A stretch of DNA of 11,793 nt. It comes from JBBQHM01 sp038323965 (GTDB taxonomy: Bacteria > Verrucomicrobiota > Verrucomicrobiia > Chthoniobacterales > UBA10450). Positions 1-5,990 of the stretch are shown here, piece by piece (position 1 is the stretch's first letter; the number at the start of each line of letters is the position of its first letter). The notes beneath the pieces are model-generated. The model searched no databases. It saw nothing but the letters and a program-made list of their open reading frames with translations, and was not told the origin of the DNA. The stretch spans positions 1 through 11,793 of the forward strand of contig JBBQHM010000066.1 in assembly GCA_038323965.1 (NCBI GenBank), written 5' to 3'. Position numbers and translations under genes: made by a program.

Positions 1-2
1 TC

Positions 3-641
3 GCCTTTCGCCTCAATGTCACCGCAAAGGATTTCTCGATCGAGAACGTGAAGAAGATTGAAGCAAGCGAAGTTCATCTGCCGAAAGCAGCGGCCACCTC
101 GCCCGCCACCAGCGCGAGCGAAGGTCAAAGATTGAAAGAAGGGGCTGCGCTTCCAGCATTCAACCTAACGAGTGAAGGAGGTGAGAAAATCACGGTGGAG
201 ACGCTGCGTAATCATCCGACCGTGGTGACGTTCATCTTCACCCGTTGTCCTATGCCTAACTTCTGCCCGCTCATGTCGAGGAAGTTCGCCGAGCTGCAAA
301 GCACGATAAAGAATGCCAGCGGTTCGACCGCAGAAACGCGACTCCTTAGCATCACCATCGACCCGCAATTCGATACGCCCGCGGTGTTGAAGCAATACGC
401 GCAGCAGGAAGGCGCCGATCCGCATCTCTGGACCTTCGCGACCGGCGAGCTCGAACAAATCAACGAGCTAACGAAAGCGTTTGCCGTCTATCGGCAAACC
501 GAAGGCGGCACGATCAGCCACGGTCTGACGACTGCGCTGATCTCCCCGGACGGCGAAGTCGCGAAGCTTTGGCGCGGCAACGGCTGGACGGTGGATGAAG
601 TTGTGCGGGCAGTGCAGGCACTCAGCACCGAATCGCAGTAA
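3..641 (+). CDS. SCO1/SenC-family copper protein with CusF-like N-terminal remnant (5' partial)
   Basis: SCO proteins are thioredoxin-fold copper carriers in the periplasm that help assemble the CuA centre of cytochrome oxidase. The frame is open from base 3, before the GTG at 48, and those 15 codons (AFRLNVTAKDFSIENV) resemble the end of a CusF-like copper-binding domain, so the gene very probably starts outside the window and the GTG is internal. Numbering from that GTG, a linker occupies residues 10-30 and the SCO domain residues 31-195. The metal site appears as Cys67 and Cys73 in CPMPNFC, followed by the family DPxxDTP motif (residues 105-111) and the conserved His158 in ISHGLTTALI. The cysteines are separated by five residues, not the three of classical Sco1 (CxxxC). 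No signal peptide or membrane anchor can be seen because the N-terminus is missing. The family assignment is firm; the role in oxidase assembly, as opposed to redox sensing, is inferred. Confidence 0.9.
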   Translation, partial: AFRLNVTAKDFSIENVKKIEASEVHLPKAAATSPATSASEGQRLKEGAALPAFNLTSEGGEKITVETLRNHPTVVTFIFTRCPMPNFCPLMSRKFAELQSTIKNASGSTAETRLLSITIDPQFDTPAVLKQYAQQEGADPHLWTFATGELEQINELTKAFAVYRQTEGGTISHGLTTALISPDGEVAKLWRGNGWTVDEVVRAVQALSTESQ

Positions 642-915
642 TGTTAAATCCTTCGGCATCGGCTTTTCGCGCAAACGTTACTTGGCGTATGATTAGCGTT
701 GAAGATTTGTCGGGATCGAGCCGCCCGAAGAGAGCGGATCCAGAAGCGCCGCGTCATGTCGTTTAGATGCTATCCGCAATGCGGAAAGGATTCGGGGGTC
801 ACGTGGAACGTCCGCCCGCGATCAAGATGAAGCAGGGACTGTGAAGGAACGCGTCCTTGATCCCTACGAATAAGAAAGGCCGAAATTTTTCCAAACACAA
901 CCCGAACGCAACTAA
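642..915. other. Intergenic stretch, no gene recognised
   Basis: This 274-base gap between the SCO gene and the small lipoprotein shows no convincing open frame or RNA gene. A small perfect hairpin (TCCGC-AAT-GCGGA, 773-785) has no T-run after it and does not look like a terminator. A TATGAT hexamer at 688-693 lacks a good -35 partner. I assign no function. Confidence 0.5.
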
Positions 916-1101
916 ATGAAAAAGAACATAATCATCCCACGAACAGGATCGCTGCTGTTGCTGCTCACATACGTCGCGTTTACCGGCTGCTCCTCCAGCG
1001 GGACGCAGGAAACGAAAAAGACGCCTGGCGTACATAAGATGGGATCAGCGCCCATGAGCGACGCGAAGCATCCTGGGAAGATTCCTGATGACAGCCGCTG
1101 A
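916..1101 (+). CDS. Small predicted lipoprotein, 61 aa
   Basis: The product begins MKKNIIIPR, followed by a hydrophobic stretch (residues 11-23) and an AFTGC lipobox with Cys25. This pattern is typical of a signal-peptidase-II-processed lipoprotein. The mature part is only about 37 residues: a serine/threonine-rich start, then a tail with two His and two Met (HKMGSAPMSDAKHPGKIP). No recognised domain is present. The residue at position -3 of the lipobox is Phe, which is less common than Leu. No clear Shine-Dalgarno precedes the ATG. It lies between a copper-chaperone gene and a DUF1622 gene on the same strand, so a copper-related role is conceivable, but the evidence is only location and a few potential metal ligands. 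Confidence 0.6.
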   Translation: MKKNIIIPRTGSLLLLLTYVAFTGCSSSGTQETKKTPGVHKMGSAPMSDAKHPGKIPDDSR

Positions 1102-1212
1102 CGGCTTCGCTCGAACTTCATGGAAATATGCCGACTGCGACATCGCCCGCAACAATGCCTCGGATGCTGCGATGATTTTGCCGTTGAGCTGAGGGTCTGG
1201 TAACGACGATCT

Positions 1213-1216
1213 GGAG
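1213..1216 (+). promoter_or_regulatory. Ribosome binding site for the DUF1622 gene
   Basis: GGAG sits five bases upstream of the ATG at 1222 (ctggagaaatcATG). It is one of the few clear Shine-Dalgarno sequences in the window and fixes the start of this gene. Confidence 0.65.
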
Positions 1217-1221
1217 AAATC

Positions 1222-1615
1222 ATGGCACCACCCGCAAACTCCGTCGAAGGCAACATCATCGTTCTGGTGCAGTGGCTGAAACTCGCCGTCGAAAGTTTCG
1301 GCGCGGGCCTGGTCGCGGTCGGCGTTGGCGTCGCGATTGTGCAGCTCGTCCGCACGTTGGCAGGAAAGCAGCCAGCCGAGTTTAACGGCTATTCGTTTGA
1401 TCCTCGCGCGCTATCTCGCGCTGGCTCTGGAGTTCGAGCTTGGCGCCGACATCCTCGGCACGGCTATCTCTCCCACATGGGATCAGATCGGCAAACTCGG
1501 CGCCGTCGCGGTCATCCGCACGGGCCTGAATTTCTTCCTCTCGACGGAAATGAAACACGAGAAAACGCTGGCCGCTGGCGAGGCCGCGATCACCGCCCCG
1601 TCATCGAAGCGCTAG
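1222..1615 (+). pseudogene. DUF1622 membrane protein, interrupted by one frameshift
   Basis: DUF1622 proteins are small inner-membrane proteins of unknown function. The first half (frame of 1222) gives MAPPANSVEG and a hydrophobic segment with VVAVGVGVAI-like composition, ending at EFNG. The second half continues one base later (frame ending with TAG at 1613) with IRLILARYLALALEF, then the family hallmark ADILGTAISPTWDQIGKLG and VIRTGLNFFL. The halves join cleanly if one T near 1388-1392 is removed (ggc-t-att-cgt), so the switch corresponds to a single extra base. Restored length is about 130 residues, normal for the family. The alternative reading frames past the break have no family resemblance. 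It may be a true pseudogene or a sequencing error; I see no slippery heptamer suggesting programmed frameshifting. Confidence 0.8.
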
Positions 1616-1622
1616 TCTGAGT

Positions 1623-2094
1623 ATGAACCCACACCGCGGCACGTTTGCCGAGGCCCGGATCGCATTCGCTACAATGCTGACTCTAGCTCTCGTCCATGCC
1701 GGCTGTCACAAAGCTGTTGTGCTACCGGCTTCAAGCGTGAACCAGAGTTCGCCGGTTAGTCCCGCGGCTAACTCCCAAGGTTATACCACAGTTACGACCT
1801 CCCAATTGGCCGGTATGCTGTTCCGCCAAAAATTTTACGATGATAAACGTCCACGTCCCCTACGAAGGGGATATCCCACAGACGGACCTCAATATCCCTT
1901 TCGATCGCATCGCGGAAAATCTGGACAAGCTGCCCGCGAAAGATGCCCCAGTTCTTATTTACTGCCGCAGCGGCCGGATGAGCACAGAAGCGACGCTGAC
2001 TTTGACCGCTCTCGGATACAGCCATGTGATGCATTTAGAGGGCGGGTTCCTCGCTTGGGAAGCCGCTGGGAACGAGATGGTGAAACGGCCTTGA
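1623..2094 (+). pseudogene. Rhodanese-domain lipoprotein, interrupted by one frameshift
   Basis: The 5' frame (from 1623) encodes a hydrophobic leader with Cys in LALVHAGC, consistent with a lipoprotein or exported protein, then a linker and the start of the domain (YTTVTTSQLAGML). The 3' frame (to TGA at 2092) gives INVHVPYEGDIPQTDLNIPF, the active-site loop CRSGRM (Cys codon at 1963) and HLEGGFLAWEAAG, all typical of the single-domain rhodanese fold, which handles sulfane sulfur through the loop cysteine. The frames meet in the run CCAAAAATTTT (1826-1836). Dropping one A restores QNFTMINVHVPYEG. The gene begins only seven bases after the DUF1622 stop, so the two were probably co-transcribed. 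A five-A run is a common place for both real slippage mutations and base-calling errors. Confidence 0.8.
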
Positions 2095-2126
2095 GCGAGA
2101 AAAATGATGGCCGAGAAGACGCTGGC

Positions 2127-2131
2127 AAGGA
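2127..2131 (+). promoter_or_regulatory. Ribosome binding site for the truncated zwf
   Basis: AAGGA lies six bases before the ATG at 2138, supporting that start. Confidence 0.6.
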
Positions 2132-2137
2132 ACACGC

Positions 2138-2689
2138 ATGAACGCTCCACATGACGCGTTGGTCTTCTTCGCAGCGACAGGCGATCTCGCTTTCAAGAAA
2201 ATCTTCCCATCGCTCCAGGCCATGATCAAACGTGGTCACCTGGACGTGCCGGTGATAGGCATCGCCCGGTCGGCACCCGATCTCGACGCACTGAAAGCTC
2301 GTGTTCGAGATAGTCTCGAGAAGCACGGGGGAATTGACTCCGCAGCGTTCGAAAAACTCAGCGGTTTGCTGCGCTGGTTTCGGGGGGACGACGCCGACCC
2401 CGCAACCTACCAGGCCCTCCGCCAAGAACTGGCTGGTGCCGAGCATCCCGCATATTACCTGGCGCTGCCACCGGCGAGCTTTGAGGTCGTTGTGGAACAG
2501 CTCGGGAAATCAGGCTGCGCCAAAGGAGCCCGGGTCATCATCGAGAAGCCCTTCGGAAGAGACCTGGAATCTGCGCAGAAACTTAATAAAACTCTTTTAA
2601 GCGTCTTCGACCGCTTCCAGCGAGGCCTGCAGATCAATGCTGCTTTTCAGGTCTTCCATTTTACCAGCAACGCGCTGGGAAGTTTGTGA
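2138..2689 (+). pseudogene. zwf: Glucose-6-phosphate 1-dehydrogenase, N-terminal fragment
   Basis: G6PDH oxidises glucose-6-phosphate to 6-phosphogluconolactone with NAD(P)+ at the entry to the oxidative pentose phosphate pathway. Residues 8-25 (LVFFAATGDLAFKKIFPSL) match the dinucleotide-binding start of the family, and EKPFGRDL at 136-143 matches the conserved EKPxG loop. Homology runs to about residue 158 (SVFD, position 2611). The remaining 25 codons (RFQRGLQINAAF...) are unrelated, and the RIDHYLGKE substrate/catalytic segment expected right there is absent in all frames. The enzyme is normally near 490-510 residues, so about two thirds is missing and the product cannot be active. The first glycine of the usual GATGDLA motif is Ala12 here, a further sign of relaxed constraint. 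The abrupt end marks a recombination or assembly junction. Confidence 0.85.
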
Positions 2690-2732
2690 CTTCGACAGAT
2701 TGAACTCGCTCGGATGTGGGCAAATTCACTGA

Positions 2733-3020
2733 GTGGAAGACCCCACGAACGCGGTTGAAACGGTGAAGTCCGAATCGCCGTTTTATTTCGACACAGCCTG
2801 CGCTCGTGAAAATATCACCCCCATGCGCAAGCATCGCGCGAGGTTAGAATCTGTGGCTGCAGTGGCGACCGGAAAGCTGACAGTCGGTGATGCCGTGCGT
2901 GGCTATCTCGAGAAAATCCGTGCCAGCGCGTCGCTCAAACCGAGATCGAAAGACTACCGCGAGATGATAATGGATTTCATTGATCGCTCGTGGCCGGCCG
3001 CGACGCGATTGTACCCGTAA
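2733..3020 (+). pseudogene. Tyrosine recombinase (phage-type integrase) fragment, core-binding domain only
   Basis: The open stretch follows an in-frame TGA and starts at a GTG. Residues 48-88 (KLTVGDAVRGYLEKIRASAS, then LKPRSKDYREMIMDFIDRSW) have the helical pattern of the SAM-like core-binding domain that precedes the catalytic domain of tyrosine recombinases, including the typical 'xLKPRTxxxYxxxxxxxxxxW' spacing. The upstream part (MRKHRARLESVAA) would correspond to the linker before that domain. It ends at TAA 3018-3020 with no catalytic domain (no R...HxxR...Y), so it cannot recombine DNA. It lies next to a tRNA half-gene, which is where such integrases act. The recombinase identity is inferred from pattern resemblance and is moderately secure. 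Confidence 0.6.
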
Positions 3021-3031
3021 TTTATACCCGT
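3012..3031. repeat. TACCCGT direct repeat
   Basis: TACCCGT occurs at 3012-3018 and again at 3025-3031, 13 bases apart, with a related CACCCGT at 3134-3140 next to the tRNA remnant. Short direct repeats of this kind occur in integrase attachment regions, but two copies of a 7-mer are weak evidence. Confidence 0.35.
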
Positions 3032-3054
3032 CAGGCTCAAAAAGGGGCAAATGA

Positions 3055-3130
3055 TAGCTAATCCTAGCTAAGACGGAACTATCGTAAGCTTCTGATTCCG
3101 AATCGCTAGCTAGTCATAGCCAAAGCTAGC
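3055..3130. repeat. Helically phased TAGC motif tract
   Basis: TAGC begins at 3055, 3065, 3107, 3117 and 3127. Spacings are 10, 42, 10 and 10 bases, so all five copies face about the same side of the helix. Two of them are TAGCTA, and the palindrome GCTAGC occurs at 3105-3110 and 3125-3130, 20 bases apart. The tract sits between an integrase fragment and a tRNA half-gene, the place where arm-type integrase or excisionase sites are expected. What binds there is an inference; the spacing is read directly from the sequence. Confidence 0.5.
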
Positions 3131-3142
3131 AAACACCCGTTT

Positions 3143-3185
3143 TCTAATTACAAATCAGCTGCTCTACCAACTGAGCTATGCCGGC
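3143..3185 (-). pseudogene. 5' half of a tRNA-Thr(UGU) gene
   Basis: Read on the minus strand from 3185, the sequence gives acceptor strand GCCGGCA, TA, a D-arm GCTC-AGTTGGTA-GAGC, A, then anticodon stem GCTGA and loop TTTGTAA with anticodon TGT (complement of 3150-3152). The 3' side of the anticodon stem is TTAGA where TCAGC is expected, so the stem is degraded. The variable loop, T-arm and 3' acceptor strand do not follow, nor do they appear anywhere between 2600 and 3140. The gene is therefore cut at the anticodon arm. This is typical of an attachment-site junction or of a deletion endpoint at a tRNA gene; it cannot yield a functional tRNA. A group I intron in the anticodon loop is not supported because no 3' half is found. 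Confidence 0.8.
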
Positions 3186-3203
3186 ATTGGCGCGCAGGGT
3201 AGC

Positions 3204-3335
3204 TCACGCCTGGTTGCGAGACAAGCGCCCTTCAGCTGCGGCGTAATCTTCAAAGCCGAAGATGTTTTTCGCGGCTTGTCCGTTGCGCAGGCTATCGTTC
3301 AGCGGTCCGATCCACTCGGCGTCGCGCGATAAGAG
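3204..3335 (-). pseudogene. 43-codon open tail of unknown origin
   Basis: Directly after the hydrolase stop (3336-3338) and in the same frame, 43 sense codons run to TGA at 3204-3206, giving LLSRDAEWIGPLNDSLRNGQ followed by a stretch with IFGFEDYAAAEGRLSRNQA. The composition looks protein-like, but there is no ATG. It could be the tail of another gene left by a rearrangement, or chance. I do not recognise the family. It fills the gap between the broken hydrolase and the tRNA half-gene. Confidence 0.25.
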
Positions 3336-4891
3336 TCACTTTTTCCCTTCAACGGGCCGGAAGAGCAGGTCTTGATAATCCCAGCTGAAATCGGCGAGCG
3401 GCGACGCGGGTTTCATGGTCACGCGATCGATCTTGCCGTCGGCGTCGAGACTAAAGGTGACGCAGGCAGGTTCGATAGTCTTGTCGGTGAAACGCGTGAT
3501 GAAGGTGTCGTATTGCCAGTGCTCGAGCGCTCTTCCCATGCGCGGGGTCGATTTAAAATCGATCGTGAGTTTCCCATCGGTTTCGCCGATTTCGATATTT
3601 CCCTACCAGGGATCGGCATAGGTCCCGGCGTAGCGGGCGACCGGCAGCAACGGACCGACCTGGGCGGGCTGCGCGGTTTTCGCCTGCGACGCTTTCAGGC
3701 CTTCCGCTTTTTCTTTCTGCGCGTGGGCGATAAATTTTTCCGGCCAATTCCCTTTCGGCAGCGCGAGATAATAATCGAGCAGTTCATCCATCAGCCCGAG
3801 GATGATTTCTCTGTCTTCGCTGTTAATCTCGATAGAAAACCCGACATTTTTTTTCCGGGAGAAGCACCACGGCACTCATGTAGCCAAGGACCGCGCCGCC
3901 ATGCCAGACGAGTTTCGCGCCGCGATAATCCTGGACGTCCCAGCCCAGCGCATAGGTGCGGAACATCGGCCGAGTGAGGTCGAATTCCGCCGACAGCGAC
4001 TTGATCGGCTGGAGTTGGACCGGCTTCCACATTTGCTCGTGCGCTTCTTCGCTAAAAAGACGCTGGTCGGTTCCTGGAATTTTGCCGTGGGCGAGCTGGC
4101 CATGTCGTGGCGCTGACCGCGAGCCCGCCCGCCGGCGCGGCGTTGCGCCCGAGGCCGTCGCGCTCGTCGAGAACTTCCTGATCGCCGAGGCTGCGGAGCG
4201 GCCCATTGACCCGGGCATGCGGTTGCGCGCGGTCGGGGGTCTTGAAGCGGTCCTCGTCGTCGCTGGTCGAATGAGGCATTCCCGCGGGCTTGAAGATTTG
4301 CTCGGCCGTAAAGGTTTCCCATGTTTTTCCGGTGATCTCCTCGATGAGTTGCCCCGCGACCATGTAGAGGACGTTGTCGTAGTCGAAGCCCGACCGAAAG
4401 CTGGTGGCGGGCTTAAGGTAGCGCAGACGTTTGACTGACTCGGCCCGGCTAAGATTGGTGCGCGGCACAAACAACAGGTCGCCTTCGCCATGTCCAAGAC
4501 CGCTGCGGTGCACAAGCAGATCGCGGATCGTCATCTCGCGCGTCACCCACGCGTCATACATTTGGAAACCGGGTAGATGATCGATCACTTTATCGTCCCA
4601 ACCGATCTTCCCCTGGTCGACGAGGATGGCGAGGTCGGCGACCGTGAACGCCTTGTCGGTTGATCCAGTCGGGAAAATCGTGTCGCCGTCGATCAGCTCG
4701 GATGCGCCGAGCTTTCTCACGCCAAAACCTTTGGCGAGAATAACCTTGCCGTTCTCCACAATCGCGATCGCCATTCCCGGCACGCCGACTTGCTTGCGCA
4801 ACGCCTCGACACGCGCATCGAACTCTGCGGGTGGAGCGGCGAATGCGGATGCGAAAACTAGGAACGCGATCGTGGTGGCAAGCTGTTTCAT
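3336..4891 (-). pseudogene. CubicO/class C beta-lactamase-family serine hydrolase with DUF3471-like C-terminus, multiply disrupted
   Basis: This family comprises penicillin-binding-like serine hydrolases, including D-aminopeptidases and esterases, usually exported. The start at 4891 gives a signal peptide (MKQLATTIAFLVFASAFA). Catalytic motifs are present: Ser77-x-x-Lys80 in GSTDKAFT, Tyr171-x-Asn173 in YDNVLYM, and the HGG of LVWHGGAVLGYM in the second frame. The C-terminal 150 residues (PVARYAGTYADPW... to FRPVEGKK) resemble DUF3471. The frame is lost around 4091-4114, where SAHDMA and QLAHGKIPG lie in different frames, probably from a small deletion. It is lost again at an eight-T run (3847-3854), where one base fewer gives LPEKNVGFSIEI. 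An in-frame TAG (3603-3605) interrupts DPW*GNIEIG. Repaired length would be about 510 residues, normal for the type. It follows the DUF1611 gene by 11 bases, so it was the last gene of that operon. Confidence 0.85.
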
Positions 4892-4902
4892 TGAGCGTTG
4901 GA

Positions 4903-5943
4903 CTAAGCAAGACAGGCATCGACCAAATGATCGAACGCGGTGCCGCCGCGGATGGGATCGGCAACGGCGATGCCGAGGCGCTGGCATTCTTCGTCGATCA
5001 GTTGGTTCGCTGAATCTGTATCCAGTTGAGCGGTATTAAGACTCACGCCACCACAGCGGATATTTCGATTTGTCCGGCGGCCCAGTTGTAGCGTGAGATC
5101 GATTGTCTCCTGGATAGTCGGCACCAAGTACCCGGGATGACCCAGAATGCGCTCTCGTTTGGCTTCGTGGCAGATCACCACCACGTCCGGCTGACTGCCG
5201 TGCAACAGCGCCAACGACACGCCAGCGTATGCGGGATGGAACAACGAGCCTTGGCCTTCGATCACGTCCCAATGATCGTCCTCCGCGTCCGGGCTCAGCA
5301 TTTCCGCCGCACCGGCGGCGAAGTCTCCCACCACGGCATCAATGGGGATACCGCTTCCGGAAATGAGGATACCAGTCTGTCCAGTTGCACGGAAATCGGC
5401 CGCAACTCCACGCGCCTTAAAGGCACGGGCAAGCGCGAGCGCGGTGTATTTCTTACCTAGCGCGCAATCTGTGCCGGACGTCAGCAGGCGTTTCCCGCTG
5501 CGGTTCCGCCCGGTAGCGATTGGGATGTTTAATGGCGGGCGCCTGACATCGAGTAAATTGCGTCCGTAACGCGCGGCCCCTGCCTGCAGCATCGGCACAT
5601 CATCGAGCGCAGTGTGCATGCCGCTGATGATGTCGAGACCCGCCTCCAACGCGTCGATCAGCGCGGGAATCCACGTCTCGGGGATGAAGCCGCCTGAATT
5701 CGCGACGCCGATAACAAGCGCACGCGCGCCCTTCGCGTGAGCTTGTGCTGGCGTGAGAAAAGGTAGACCGGTCGAAACCGTCGCGCCACCGCAGGCGTAT
5801 TCGCCGACGCAGCGTTCCGACGCCCAGTCGCGCAGACCAAATGCCGTCTTCGCGTAGCCCGGCTCAGTCGTATCGCCGAGAAAGAGCAGATATGGCTGTG
5901 GTAACGGCGCGACGGCTGGCGCGACGGAGAAAGGCTCGAGCAT
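4903..5943 (-). CDS. dgcN: DUF1611 family protein, DgcN-like (D-glutamate N-acetyltransferase candidate)
   Basis: DUF1611 proteins include DgcN, reported as the D-glutamate N-acetyltransferase that works with the racemase DgcA to channel D-Glu to N-acetyl-L-Glu. The 346-residue product has the family's two parts: an N-terminal domain (1-140; FLGDTTEPGYAKTAFGLRDW) and a P-loop-like domain from 150. In the second part, GTDCALGKKYT (157-167) fits Walker A spacing GxxxxGK. The conserved FRATGQTGILISGSGIPIDA (184-203) and EGQGSLFHPAYAG (229-241) follow. Length is usual for the family. It is cytosolic, with no signal peptide. It begins 47 bases after the receptor stop, without an obvious Shine-Dalgarno, and ends 11 bases before the hydrolase. 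The presence of a DgcA-type gene in the same run supports the DgcN reading; a different acyl acceptor or an amidoligase-like reaction is possible. The symbol is tentative. Confidence 0.75.
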   Translation of the reverse strand: MLEPFSVAPAVAPLPQPYLLFLGDTTEPGYAKTAFGLRDWASERCVGEYACGGATVSTGLPFLTPAQAHAKGARALVIGVANSGGFIPETWIPALIDALEAGLDIISGMHTALDDVPMLQAGAARYGRNLLDVRRPPLNIPIATGRNRSGKRLLTSGTDCALGKKYTALALARAFKARGVAADFRATGQTGILISGSGIPIDAVVGDFAAGAAEMLSPDAEDDHWDVIEGQGSLFHPAYAGVSLALLHGSQPDVVVICHEAKRERILGHPGYLVPTIQETIDLTLQLGRRTNRNIRCGGVSLNTAQLDTDSANQLIDEECQRLGIAVADPIRGGTAFDHLVDACLA

Positions 5944-5990
5944 GCGGTGGGCTAACGAACGCGGCAGCTGCGCCTGTGCCAGAGCAACTG

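Noticed and set aside
688..693. TATGAT as a -10 promoter element downstream of the SCO gene
   Set aside because: No acceptable -35 hexamer at 16-18 bases upstream.
1385..1395. Programmed ribosomal frameshift in the DUF1622 gene
   Set aside because: There is no slippery sequence or downstream structure that I can see, and neighbouring genes carry similar indels, so mutation or sequencing error is more likely.
1955..2446. 163-codon open frame on the minus strand
   Set aside because: It is opposite the rhodanese and zwf coding sequence, both of which have recognisable motifs on the plus strand.
2597..2659. Twenty-codon minus-strand frame (MEDLKSSIDLQASLEAVEDA) at the zwf junction
   Set aside because: Its composition looks protein-like and could be the tail of a lost gene, but it is too short, has no identifiable family and ends inside the zwf homology; chance cannot be excluded.
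3012..3140. CRISPR-like repeat array near the tRNA remnant
   Set aside because: The repeated units are only 4-7 bases, without uniform repeats or spacers; they fit protein-binding motifs better.
3143..3185. Group I intron splitting the tRNA-Thr anticodon loop
   Set aside because: The 3' half of a tRNA-Thr and intron core motifs are not found in the 500 bases on the expected side.
3372..3977. 201-codon open frame on the plus strand
   Set aside because: It lies opposite the disrupted CubicO gene, whose catalytic and DUF3471-like motifs are on the minus strand; the plus-strand product has an Arg/Pro-rich composition and no recognisable domain.
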